From assembly GCF_000721705.1 (NCBI RefSeq), contig NZ_JOJL01000028.1, positions 124,001-188,000 of the forward strand: a stretch of 64,000 nucleotides of DNA, in the 5' to 3' direction. Position 1 is the first letter of the stretch. Each line of letters opens with the position of its first letter. The DNA is from Actinoplanes subtropicus (lineage in GTDB: Bacteria > Actinomycetota > Actinomycetes > Mycobacteriales > Micromonosporaceae). The position numbers and the translations under genes are program-made. The notes under the pieces were generated by a model that worked only from the letters and a program-made list of their open reading frames with translations, ran no database searches and had not been told where the DNA came from. Shown piece after piece: positions 24,703 to 32,500 of this stretch.

Positions 24703-25623
24703 ATGCGGACACGGATCGGCATTCTGGTCGCGGCCGTCTCGGCGCTCCTGGGCGTCGTCGTGGCGCCGGGTGCGGCGTCGGCCGCCGGCCGCGACGGGAC
24801 CTGTGACAGCGGCGAGTTCTGCTACTACTACAACAGCAACGAGGCGGGCTCGGTCTCCGATTTCACCGACTCCGAGGACGACTACGGCGCGACCCAGCCG
24901 ACCTGCTACGAGTTCAAGGGCGCCGGCGCCGGCAAGGGCCTCTGCGTCAAGAACAACGCCGCGTCGGTGTGGAACCGCACCGGCAAGACCGTGCGGGTCT
25001 ACTTCAACAGCAACTTCGCCGGGGCGAGCCAGGACTTCGCGGCCGGCGCCAAGGGCAACCTCGACGCGACGCTGAAGAACAACAACGCCTCGCACGAGTT
25101 CTTGACCGGAGGGCCGACCGGCTGCAGCACCGACGGCACCAACAGCAAGCTGCCGAGCACGATCCTGGTCTACCGGGTCGGTCTCGGGCGCGTCGACCGG
25201 GTGGACTTCAAGACGTACGTCAAGAATGTCCTGCCGAACGAATGGGTGTCCGGCTGGCCGGCCGCCTCGCTGGAGTCCGGGGCCGTGGCGGTCAAGAGCT
25301 ACGCCTGGTACTGGGCGCTGCACTCGACCCGCAAGACGGCGGGCGGCCAGTGCTACGACGTCAAGGACAACACCGACGACCAGGTTTACAAGCCGTCATC
25401 GGCGCAGTCGTCCACGTCGTCCGCCGTGGACAACACCTGGTCGACCCGGATGACCCGCAGCGGGAACATCCTGCAGGCGCACTACTGCTCGACCACGACC
25501 GCCTGCGGTGCCTGGGTGGACGGGAACTGGATGTCGCAGTACGGCTCGCGTGATCTCGCGAACGCCGGCGACAGCTATCAGACGATCCTCCGGCACTACT
25601 TCCGCGACGTGACCCTGTCCTGA
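24703..25623 (+). CDS. Secreted I36-type domain fused to SpoIID/LytB domain
   Basis: 306 residues from ATG 24703; a GTG at 24691 overlapping the previous stop (GTGA) is an alternative start. Signal peptide ends about residue 27. The I36-like domain spans about 28-132. The rest is a SpoIID/LytB-type domain: VDFKTYVKNVLPNEW, SLESGAVAVKSYAWYW, and QYGSRDLANAG, the family that includes the sporulation glycan-cleaving enzyme SpoIID. It probably acts on peptidoglycan glycan strands or amidase activation. A strong hairpin follows immediately. Confidence 0.82.
   Translation: MRTRIGILVAAVSALLGVVVAPGAASAAGRDGTCDSGEFCYYYNSNEAGSVSDFTDSEDDYGATQPTCYEFKGAGAGKGLCVKNNAASVWNRTGKTVRVYFNSNFAGASQDFAAGAKGNLDATLKNNNASHEFLTGGPTGCSTDGTNSKLPSTILVYRVGLGRVDRVDFKTYVKNVLPNEWVSGWPAASLESGAVAVKSYAWYWALHSTRKTAGGQCYDVKDNTDDQVYKPSSAQSSTSSAVDNTWSTRMTRSGNILQAHYCSTTTACGAWVDGNWMSQYGSRDLANAGDSYQTILRHYFRDVTLS
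24782..25097 (+). repeat. Direct repeat copy 2 (I36-like domain)
   Basis: Second copy of the I36-domain DNA; see 23997-24312. Differences are mostly synonymous or conservative (for example Asp/Glu). Confidence 0.85.
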
Positions 25624-25624
25624 G

Positions 25625-26236
25625 TCACGCGCCGAGCGCGCCGCCCACCGCAGCCCCCGCGGTGGGCGGCGCCTCGTCGCCGGTCAGCAGCCGGGAGACG
25701 ATCTCCCGCGTGTCGGCACGGTCGAAGGTGGCGGTGGAGAGGGTGAGGTGCATGACCATCCCCTCGATCATCGCGTCCACCCCGCGGGCCGTCACCGGAT
25801 CGACGAAGCGCTCCAGCACCGCACGGGACCGGCGCATCCAGGCCTCGGTCACGGTCCGGAGCGCGGGATCGCGCAGGGCGGCCAGATACAGCTCGTACGC
25901 CACCGCCCACTCCCGAGGGTCCACGCCGGCGTCGCCGTGGATCAGGTCGGTCACGGCGTCGATAAAACCTTCCCGATCCCGTACGCCGTGGAAATGCGCC
26001 TCGTACAGCGGCGACATCCGTTCGGCATGCCGGTGGAAGGCCTGCGCCAGCAGATCGTCCAGACCTTCGAAGTGGTACGTGAGAGAGCCGAGCGGCACAT
26101 CCGCCTCGGCCGCGATCCGGCGCATCGTGGTGCCGGCCACGCCGTGCCGGGCGACGACGTCGATCGCCGCGTCGACGATCCGGCTCTTGCGCTCGGGGTC
26201 GTAGCGCCGCGGTGACCGCGCCGCGGGAAGGGTCAT
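25625..26236 (-). CDS. TetR family transcriptional regulator
   Basis: 203 residues from ATG 26236. N-terminal helix-turn-helix (GVAGTTMRRIAAEADVPLGSLTYHFEG) and a TetR_C_6-like ligand domain. Convergent with the SpoIID fusion (1-bp gap) and divergent from the FAD reductase. An 18-bp palindrome overlaps its start codon, so it likely represses itself and the reductase. Confidence 0.9.
   Translation of the reverse strand: MTLPAARSPRRYDPERKSRIVDAAIDVVARHGVAGTTMRRIAAEADVPLGSLTYHFEGLDDLLAQAFHRHAERMSPLYEAHFHGVRDREGFIDAVTDLIHGDAGVDPREWAVAYELYLAALRDPALRTVTEAWMRRSRAVLERFVDPVTARGVDAMIEGMVMHLTLSTATFDRADTREIVSRLLTGDEAPPTAGAAVGGALGA
25638..25672 (+). terminator. Terminator of the SpoIID-fusion gene, lying inside the convergent TetR gene
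   Basis: A perfect 14-bp stem (GCGCCGCCCACCGC / GCGGTGGGCGGCGC) with a 7-base loop, 15 bp after the SpoIID stop. It falls within the last codons of the TetR gene (its Ala/Gly-rich C-terminus). Confidence 0.65.
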
Positions 26237-26253
26237 GCGTACGATCGTACGCA
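26236..26253. promoter_or_regulatory. Palindromic operator between TetR and the FAD reductase
   Basis: TGCGTACGATCGTACGCA is a perfect 18-bp palindrome. One end overlaps the TetR start codon; the other covers the -35 position for the reductase gene, whose -10-like TAGACT lies at 26266-26271. Binding here would block both directions. Confidence 0.75.
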
Positions 26254-26265
26254 ACCCGGTCTGGT

Positions 26266-26271
26266 TAGACT
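26266..26271 (+). promoter_or_regulatory. -10 element for the FAD reductase (leaderless)
   Basis: TAGACT ends 8 bases before the GTG start at 26280, and no ribosome-binding site is seen, so the transcript probably begins at or next to the start codon. Confidence 0.5.
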
Positions 26272-26279
26272 CTCCGCTC

Positions 26280-27455
26280 GTGATCTGGGATGTCGCAGTG
26301 GTCGGGGCCGGCCCCGCCGGGCTGGCCGCCGCGCAGGCCGCGGCCGCCGCGGGTGCCCGCACGATCGTGCTGGAGCGTGCCACCCACCCGCGCTACAAGA
26401 CCTGCGGCGGCGGCCTGATCGGCACGTCCCTGCAGATCGCCGAGGCGCGCCTGGCCGCGGTCCCGGGCCGGGACACGATCGACGCGGTCACCTTCACCCG
26501 CGGTGGTCGCCGCACCTTCACCCGGCGGGCCCGTGGCGGCCCGCTGCTCACCATGGTCCGCCGCGACGACTTCGACCACGCCTGGTACGAGGCGGCGCTC
26601 AAGGCCGGCGCCACGGTCCGCCAGGAGTGCCTGGTCCGTGCGATCGCCCAGGACGACGACGCCGCGACCATCACGCTCTCCGACGGCGCGGAGGTCGTCG
26701 CCAAGGCGGTGATCGGCGCCGACGGCTCGGCCGGGATCAGCTCGCGTCACGTCGGCGTCGCCTTCGACCAGCAGGACCTCGGCCTCGAGGTGGAGCTGGC
26801 CGCCACCGAGGCCGACCGGCACGCCTGGCGGGGCCGGGTGCTGCTCGACTGGGGCCCGGTCCCCGGCTCGTACGGCTGGGTCTTCCCGAAGATGAACGAC
26901 TGCAAACTGCACCCGCCGGGCTGCCGGTCAGAGGGATGTCTTTCCAAGGACGATCAGCTCACCGTCGGTGTGATCATGACGAAGGGGCAGGGCGCCGAGA
27001 CCAAGCGATACCTGCGCGACTTCGTGGCCCAGCTCGGCCTGACCGACCGCACGGTGGTGCGCGACTCGGGCCACCTCACTCGCTGCCGCCGCCCCGACTC
27101 GCCGCTGCGCCGCGGCCGGGTGATCGTGGCCGGCGACGCGGGCGGCCTGCTGGAGCCGTGGACCCGCGAGGGGATCAGCTACGCGCTGCGCTCCGGCTCG
27201 TGGGCCGGCGCCGCCGCCGCGGCCGGCGATCTGGCCGCCTACGAGCGGCAGGTGGCGAGCGAGCTGGCGCCCGAGATGGCCGCCGGCCGGCGCCTGCTCG
27301 CCGTCTTCAGCAGGCGCCCCATGCTGATCCACGCGGCGATGGCGACCCCGATCGGCTGGCACGCGTTCGAGATGTTCTGCCGCGGCCAGCTCGCCATGGC
27401 CAACGTGATCAACCGGCGCGGCATCCACGCCGCCGTCAAGCTCCTAGGGGCCTGA
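26280..27455 (+). CDS. Geranylgeranyl-reductase-family FAD oxidoreductase
   Basis: 391 residues from GTG 26280. FAD Rossmann motif VVGAGPAGLAAAQ at the N-terminus, the CGGGL segment about residue 42, and GDAGGLLEPWTREGI near 285, all typical of the group that saturates prenyl chains (menaquinone, lipids). A CX-rich stretch (DCKLHPPGCRSEGC) about 205-220 is usual in this branch. Likely acts on an isoprenoid; substrate not predictable. Controlled by the divergent TetR. It overlaps the convergent DUF6226-like gene by 20 bp. Confidence 0.85.
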   Translation: MIWDVAVVGAGPAGLAAAQAAAAAGARTIVLERATHPRYKTCGGGLIGTSLQIAEARLAAVPGRDTIDAVTFTRGGRRTFTRRARGGPLLTMVRRDDFDHAWYEAALKAGATVRQECLVRAIAQDDDAATITLSDGAEVVAKAVIGADGSAGISSRHVGVAFDQQDLGLEVELAATEADRHAWRGRVLLDWGPVPGSYGWVFPKMNDCKLHPPGCRSEGCLSKDDQLTVGVIMTKGQGAETKRYLRDFVAQLGLTDRTVVRDSGHLTRCRRPDSPLRRGRVIVAGDAGGLLEPWTREGISYALRSGSWAGAAAAAGDLAAYERQVASELAPEMAAGRRLLAVFSRRPMLIHAAMATPIGWHAFEMFCRGQLAMANVINRRGIHAAVKLLGA

Positions 27456-27966
27456 ACGGCCAAGGGGCCCACTGGACCGGGGCGGCGAACCCGCACCGCC
27501 GGGCGTCGCGCGCGTCGCGGCCGGTCAGCGGCCCCTCGCGCCGCGCGCTGAGCCCGACGCCGATCAGCCGGGTCTCGAACCACGAGCCGCCGACCCCGCG
27601 CCGCACCCGCTCCCACAGCCCGCCCTCGATCAGCGCCGAGACCTGACCGCGCAGGACCCCGATCAGCTCGGCCGGGTCTTCCCCGCACTCGTCGCACCCG
27701 CAGGCCGGCAACGCCTCGGCCCACCATCGGCCGAGGCGCACCATGAGCCCCGGAAAGTCGGTGAACGCGATGGCGAGTGGACCGGCCGCCGGCGTACGCG
27801 GAATCAACCGCACCATCCGCACGAGGGCCTCGTCGGCCCCGAGCAGCTCCTTGCTCTCCCGCCGTTCCACCATGTAGCGCTCGTGCAGGTCATCCAGCAT
27901 CGACTCGGCCGCGTCGTGCAAGACCGCGAAGCGCCCGGTATCGGTGGCGTGCGGGATAGCCCTCAC
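27436..27966 (-). CDS. DUF6226-like conserved actinobacterial protein
   Basis: 176 residues if started at GTG 27966; the frame is open to 28065, which would overlap the upstream DUF397 gene. Contains RFAVLHDAAESMLDDL, then IAFTDFPGLMVRLGRWW and the cysteine cluster CGCDECGED, which I associate with DUF6226. No known activity. The Cys cluster could bind a metal. Confidence 0.65.
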   Translation of the reverse strand: MRAIPHATDTGRFAVLHDAAESMLDDLHERYMVERRESKELLGADEALVRMVRLIPRTPAAGPLAIAFTDFPGLMVRLGRWWAEALPACGCDECGEDPAELIGVLRGQVSALIEGGLWERVRRGVGGSWFETRLIGVGLSARREGPLTGRDARDARRCGFAAPVQWAPWPFRPLGA

Positions 27967-28036
27967 CTGTGCCAGTATGCCCCGCCCGGCCCGAGGCGGC
28001 TCCCGGTACGCGAGAGCCTGGCGAATGATGAACGGC

Positions 28037-28237
28037 TCAGAACCGGAACTCACCGGCCGCGACACCCGCGACGAAGGCCGCCCATTCCTCAGCGGTGAAG
28101 CTCAGAACCTCGTTGTCCGGACGCTTCGAGTCACGAACCAGAATGCGGCCGTCGTCGGCCCGGGCCACTTCCACGCACGCATTCGTCCCGCAATACGATG
28201 ATCGCTGCCATTGCACGGCATCCACCGGCTTGATCAT
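28037..28237 (-). CDS. DUF397 protein
   Basis: 66 residues from ATG 28237, preceded by GGGAGGTG. Shows the family pattern WQRSSYCGTNACVEVA, VRDSK and FTAEEWAAFVAGV. DUF397 proteins are encoded next to DUF5753 helix-turn-helix regulators and are thought to modulate them (BldB/WhiJ-like systems in Streptomyces). Partner: the gene at 28416-29330. Confidence 0.9.
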   Translation of the reverse strand: MIKPVDAVQWQRSSYCGTNACVEVARADDGRILVRDSKRPDNEVLSFTAEEWAAFVAGVAAGEFRF

Positions 28238-28415
28238 TTCCGCACCTCCCGCCGATTTCCCGTCATCCACGGTAGGCGAGCAACGAAAGACCAGGCAGGA
28301 ATTGACATGAGTGAAGGCAGCTCAGCGTCCCAATCATCGCTGAACGGGCGTTATGTCACTCACCATAGGCAGGGTTCGGCGCGATATGTCGCATTTTTCG
28401 TGCTTCGGTCGCGGC

Positions 28416-29330
28416 TTATGGCTTGTTCGCGTTGCGGATCGCCGCCTCCAACTCCTTGATGCGGCCGCTGAGGTACTCGACGGTCTCCTCCACCGTGGCC
28501 GCGATTTCCCAGATTTTGTCGAAACGTTCGCGGTGCCGTTGCACCGAGCTGTCCTCCACGACCTCGTCGACCAGCCCGGTCTCCCGATACAGCACCTCGC
28601 TCTGCTCGCCACCCTGCCCCGCGAGGGTCAGCAGGTCGAAGGTGGCGTTGTTGGTGACCGTGTAGTTGCTGTCGAACGGCAACATCCGCAATTGGAGCTT
28701 GCCGTCCCGGGCCAGCCTGTGCAGGTCGCTCAACTGCTCATGAAAGACCTGGGGACCGCCGATCGGCCGGAGGAGGACGGATTGGTCGAGCAGCGCGTAC
28801 ACGCTGAGCCCGTCACCCAGCCGGGACAGCACCACCTGCCGACGTCGCTGCCGCGCCTCGGCGCGCAGGTCGCGGGTCGTCCGCGGGATGTCCGAGTCGT
28901 CGAAGTTCGCCAGGTTGGTCGACGCGTACGCCGGCACCTGCAGCGGACCGGGAATGTAATACACCGAGTAATAGCGAATCTCGGTCGCCTCGGCCTCGTA
29001 TTCGACCAGACGCCGCATGGCATCGGTGAGGTGTTCCCGAACTCCCGCCCCCTGGTGCCACTGACTCCGCGACCTCTTCCGGGCCACCTTGGTCAGCTCG
29101 ACCAGTTCGTTGATTTTGGCGCGATCTTTGACCTGGAGGAAGGCCAGAAGTGGGCGAAGATCATTCGGCGCGATGCTGACCTCGCCGCTCTCGATGCGGA
29201 TGACCTTGCTGAGGCTCCACTCCATCTCCTCGGCGACGTCGGCCTGGGTGAACCCGGCCGCATCGCGTGCGTCTCGTAGCGCCAGACGCACGGTTCGACG
29301 AGCGATGGTCGATGAAACTTCCTCAGGCAC
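28416..29330 (-). CDS. XRE-type HTH regulator with DUF5753 (WhiJ-like)
   Basis: 304 residues from GTG 29330, chosen by aligning with the paralogue at 29842; an ATG at 29381 would add 17 residues. XRE helix-turn-helix about residues 15-75 (AGFTQADVAEEMEWSLSKVIRIE), then DUF5753 (YYIPGPLQVPAYA, LLDQSVLLRPIGGP, YRETG). Likely a transcriptional regulator whose activity is set by the adjacent DUF397 protein. Confidence 0.88.
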   Translation of the reverse strand: MPEEVSSTIARRTVRLALRDARDAAGFTQADVAEEMEWSLSKVIRIESGEVSIAPNDLRPLLAFLQVKDRAKINELVELTKVARKRSRSQWHQGAGVREHLTDAMRRLVEYEAEATEIRYYSVYYIPGPLQVPAYASTNLANFDDSDIPRTTRDLRAEARQRRRQVVLSRLGDGLSVYALLDQSVLLRPIGGPQVFHEQLSDLHRLARDGKLQLRMLPFDSNYTVTNNATFDLLTLAGQGGEQSEVLYRETGLVDEVVEDSSVQRHRERFDKIWEIAATVEETVEYLSGRIKELEAAIRNANKP

Positions 29331-29563
29331 GGTGTCTCGCCAGCCTCCTATGTCGATCATTTCGATGTCGCTGACAGCCATCGCGCGGTCTGCCAGGTCG
29401 CATCATGCCAGCCTCTGCGAAATATGAGTACACCACCACCGCCGGTCTTTCGGCCACCCGCGATCCGCACATTCGCAGAACACGGAAGATCCTCAGGCCA
29501 CGGACAAGCAGAAAGGCCCGCGCTCGCGCGTAACGGGAGCACGGGCCGACAAGCAGGACGTGC

Positions 29564-29755
29564 TTAGTTGAACTCTCCGGCCTGGACACCCTTCACGAAC
29601 GCGACCCATTCGTCTTCGGTGAAGGCGAGAGGCGCGGCCAGCGGATCCTTGGAGTCACGAACCAGAATGGCGTCCGCGGTCTTCGCGACCTCGACGCAAG
29701 CTGCATTGCCGCAGTAGCTGCTCTTCTGCCACTGTGGCGTGTTGTCGATCTTCAC
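29564..29755 (-). CDS. DUF397 protein
   Basis: 63 residues from GTG 29755, matching family length. Pattern WQKSSYCGNAACVEVA, VRDSKDP, FTEDEWVAFVKGV. The frame runs back to an ATG at 29845 that overlaps the regulator stop (ATGA), which would give 93 residues; the extra 30 are AT-richer and unlike the family, so I prefer the shorter form. Partner of the gene at 29842-30765. Confidence 0.8.
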   Translation of the reverse strand: MKIDNTPQWQKSSYCGNAACVEVAKTADAILVRDSKDPLAAPLAFTEDEWVAFVKGVQAGEFN

Positions 29756-29841
29756 TTTGGAGAGCCTGACCTTCCGAGTCGGCGATACTATCGAGTGGTA
29801 GAACCAATTTCTCTGAAATAGGTTACGGGATGGCTTTCTGG

Positions 29842-30765
29842 TCATCCCAATTCGCGAATCCGCCTCTCGATAAAGGCGATCGTGTCATCTTCCTTGGCGG
29901 CTGCGTTCCAGAGCTTTTGATAGCGATCATAATGGCGCGCGACGGGCCCGGGAGGCGGCGGGCCGGTCGCGTTCACCTTTCCGATCGCGACGTCCTCGAG
30001 AATTTCGTCGGTGACCCCGGTCTCGCGATACATGACCGCGCTGGACAGGTCGCCGTCCGCCCCGAGGAAGACAACGTTGAAACCGGCGTTGTAGGACATC
30101 GCCACGTCGGCGTCGAACCGGATGACGCGGACCCGGAGCAGTCCCAGCCAAATCAACCGCAACAGTTCCTCGAACTGCGCGATCAAGACCCGTGGACCGC
30201 CCACCGGCCGACGCAGGACCGACTCGTCGAGCAACGCCGTGATCCGCAATGAGCCGGCCCGGGCGACCGCCACGTCGTGCCGCTGCCGGCGGGCCGCCAG
30301 ACGATATTTGATCTGGCCGGGCTCCAGTTCTTCACTCCACGTTTCCATGAGCGCGGTTGAATACTCCGGAACCTGCAGCAATCCTGGAACGTGGAAAACC
30401 GAATAATGATGGATGACGGCGGCCTCGGCCTCGAACTCGATCAGCTTGCGCAGCGGATCGGTCAGGAATTCGTGATATTCCGGCGTCTGATACCAGGCCC
30501 GGCGTTGGCGGGCTCGGGCGACCTTGGCCGCCTCGACCAGCTCGGCCACGCGAAGCCGGTCATCGACCCGGAAAAACCCCAGCAGGGGCCGGAGATCATT
30601 CGGCGCGACGCTGACGTCGCCGTTCTCGATCCGGATGACCTTGCTGAGGCTCCACTCCATCTCCTCGGCGACCTCGAGCTGGGTGTACCCGGCCGCCTCA
30701 CGAGCCTCGCGCAGCGCTATCCGCACGCGACGTCGCGCAACAGTGGGCGAGTCACCCTCAGCCAT
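29842..30765 (-). CDS. XRE-type HTH regulator with DUF5753 (WhiJ-like), second copy
   Basis: 307 residues from ATG 30765 (AAGGA five bases upstream; another ATG lies four codons earlier). Same layout as the neighbouring regulator: AGYTQLEVAEEMEWSLSKVIRIE, then FHVPGLLQVPEYS and LLDESVLRRPVGGP. Forms a second regulator/DUF397 unit in the same orientation, so the pair is a tandem duplication that has diverged. Confidence 0.88.
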   Translation of the reverse strand: MAEGDSPTVARRRVRIALREAREAAGYTQLEVAEEMEWSLSKVIRIENGDVSVAPNDLRPLLGFFRVDDRLRVAELVEAAKVARARQRRAWYQTPEYHEFLTDPLRKLIEFEAEAAVIHHYSVFHVPGLLQVPEYSTALMETWSEELEPGQIKYRLAARRQRHDVAVARAGSLRITALLDESVLRRPVGGPRVLIAQFEELLRLIWLGLLRVRVIRFDADVAMSYNAGFNVVFLGADGDLSSAVMYRETGVTDEILEDVAIGKVNATGPPPPGPVARHYDRYQKLWNAAAKEDDTIAFIERRIRELG

Positions 30766-30952
30766 GAGGTCCTTCATCGTCGAGACGGTAGGTAGCGGGC
30801 CGACGTAAGTTGCAACCTAGCTGGCTGCCAGACGGCACCCAGCGAGGTCGCGCGTCAGCTTACTAACCGTGGTACCAGATGGGAAATCCCCATACCGGAG
30901 TTCAAGAAAAGTTGATACTGACTTGGCGTGATCGATGTGCGACGGGTCGCCG

Positions 30953-31402
30953 TTATCCCTGGTGAACGAGGTGCCGGCCGGCGGCCGCGCGGCGGGAATG
31001 GCGGAACGACCGTCGCTCGATCGTGCGCCGCAGCGCCCGGGTCACCTGATTGAACACGCGCGGGTCGAACGAGGAGTAGACGGTGACCTCTTCGGCGCGA
31101 TAGCGCGCCCGGATCTCCCACGCGTGCCCGGCGCGCTTCCGCAGGGCGATCAGGACGACCACGACCAGCGCCGCCACGACCGGCAACGCCGCCGCTACGC
31201 CGAACTTCAGGCCGGCGGCGACCGCCAGCACGAAGAGGCCGAGCCAGAGGGCGAACTCCGCCCCGGACGGTCCGGCCGCCACTGTGCGCTCCAGACGGAC
31301 GTCCTCCAGGTCGTCGATCGCGAAAATCCGCATGGACGAGGTCTGCCAGACGAAGTGGGTGTCGGTGATGACGGCGTCGGGTCCGCGATAGTAGGTGCGC
31401 AT
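30953..31402 (-). CDS. DUF6232 membrane protein, copy A
   Basis: 149 residues. Starts MRTYYRGPDAVITD, the signature of DUF6232. Two transmembrane helices at about 50-90 (ALWLGLFVLAVAAGL, LPVVAALVVVVLIA) and a C-terminal cytoplasmic part (RARYRAEEVTVYSSFDPRVFNQVTRALRR). Function unknown. A paralogue lies directly upstream, and both have homologous leaders containing a strong hairpin. Confidence 0.75.
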   Translation of the reverse strand: MRTYYRGPDAVITDTHFVWQTSSMRIFAIDDLEDVRLERTVAAGPSGAEFALWLGLFVLAVAAGLKFGVAAALPVVAALVVVVLIALRKRAGHAWEIRARYRAEEVTVYSSFDPRVFNQVTRALRRTIERRSFRHSRRAAAGRHLVHQG

Positions 31403-31516
31403 TTCCGTCTTCCCCTCTGTTCCCGATGGACACGGCGAGGAAGGAAAGGTCGCGGGCGCGACGGAAGAGAGAATTCCCACCCCGCTGGGATCGGGCGGGT
31501 CGAATGTGGGGAGCGA

Positions 31517-31546
31517 AACGGCACCTGGTTGCCGCCAGGTGCCGTT
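31517..31546 (-). promoter_or_regulatory. Leader hairpin upstream of DUF6232 copy A
   Basis: Perfect 12-bp stem AACGGCACCTGG / CCAGGTGCCGTT with loop TTGCCG, 115 bp upstream of the start of copy A. A near-identical hairpin with a compensatory base pair occurs upstream of copy B. It could end transcripts of copy B or control copy A. Confidence 0.6.
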
Positions 31547-31627
31547 CTTGACTCTCCCCTCGAAACTCCGCCCTCCGGACTGTCGTACCACGAGTACAGC
31601 ATGGCCATCAGGCTCTCCGCTACAGCT

Positions 31628-31654
31628 CAACCTGCTATCTGGCAGACTGCGCAC
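31628..31654 (-). repeat. CAACCT element, copy 2 (DUF6232 A leader)
   Basis: Shares 21 of 27 bases with 32339-32365, at almost the same distance (about 226 bp) from its gene start. Together with the hairpin it shows that the whole leader was duplicated. Confidence 0.6.
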
Positions 31655-31666
31655 AAGCCGGTGGGG

Positions 31667-32110
31667 TCAGGCCGCCGCGGCCTCGCCCGCGTACGGTCGT
31701 TGATCGTTCTCGATGGCTCGGCGCAGGGCCCGGCTGACCTGGTGAAACACGCGGGCGTCGGTCGAGGCGTACAGGCGGACCGGGCAGTCGCGATAGGTCG
31801 CCCGCAGCTCCCAGCGGCGCGGCCGGTGCTGCTGAACCACCGCACAGACCATGCCGGCCCCCGCGGCGGAGACGGCGATGGCGACTCCGACGAGCACGCC
31901 ACCGGCCGCCGAGACGGCCGCCGCCGCGACCAGGGCGGCCACGGCGGCAGGCGGAGCGACGATGGAGAGGCGTACCCCATCCGGTCGACCAGGTGCGATA
32001 CAGACGTCGCGGAGGTCGTGGATCGCGAACCGGCCGGGCGGCGAACCGCGCCGCACGACGAAAAGCTCGCTGGTCACGACGACGTCAGGCCCTCGGTAGT
32101 AGATGCGCAT
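31667..32110 (-). CDS. DUF6232 membrane protein, copy B
   Basis: 147 residues from ATG 32110, GGAG seven bases upstream. Begins MRIYYRGPDVVVTS, with two hydrophobic helices about 48-92 and the same C-terminal motif as copy A (RATYRDCPVRLYASTDARVFHQVSRALRR). Same strand, 264 bp ahead of copy A. Function unknown. Confidence 0.75.
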   Translation of the reverse strand: MRIYYRGPDVVVTSELFVVRRGSPPGRFAIHDLRDVCIAPGRPDGVRLSIVAPPAAVAALVAAAAVSAAGGVLVGVAIAVSAAGAGMVCAVVQQHRPRRWELRATYRDCPVRLYASTDARVFHQVSRALRRAIENDQRPYAGEAAAA

Positions 32111-32231
32111 GATGAACTCCCTCCCCGTGACTCCTTGCGAGCCGGGGAAATGCGAGCCACCATTGGCGTTGAGAGAATTCCCCGCCTCGCTCGTCGTTGA
32201 ACTTTGCTTCTCGACGGAGCTCCAGAGGTGA

Positions 32232-32263
32232 CAACGGCACCCGGTTGCCGCCGGGTGCCGTTG
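32232..32263 (-). promoter_or_regulatory. Leader hairpin upstream of DUF6232 copy B
   Basis: Perfect 13-bp stem CAACGGCACCCGG / CCGGGTGCCGTTG with the same TTGCCG loop as the hairpin at 31517; the T-A pair there is a C-G pair here. 122 bp upstream of copy B. Confidence 0.6.
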
Positions 32264-32338
32264 CGGTGTCTCTCCTCCGACTCCGCCCTTGCTGCTCTAT
32301 CTGTAGTAGAGCACGCCACCCGGCTATCCGCCACTATT

Positions 32339-32365
32339 CAACCTGCCAGGTTGCAGATTGCGTAC
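32339..32365 (-). repeat. CAACCT element, copy 3 (DUF6232 B leader), palindromic
   Basis: Begins with the palindrome CAACCTG-C-CAGGTTG (32339-32353). Homologous to 31628-31654; a looser match (CAACCT ... TGCCAGAC) at 30813-30833 lies upstream of the second HTH regulator. Confidence 0.55.
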
Positions 32366-32500
32366 ACGCCGATCAAGGTAGGGTTGATGCGCGTCACTCC
32401 TGCCCATCTGCGGCGTTTCATTGACGTATGCACCGGGTAGGCCCCACACGGATGCCACGACGAACCTACGATTTACGCAGGTAGGAAGGGCGATGACCGC

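Larger units (their letters stand above)
32111..32500. other. 390-bp divergent intergenic region
   Basis: Between DUF6232 copy B (minus) and the DUF2231 gene (plus). Holds the leader hairpin (32232-32263) and the palindromic CAACCT element. The 130 bp next to the DUF2231 gene show only its ribosome-binding site (GGAAGGG, 32484-32490). Confidence 0.5.
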
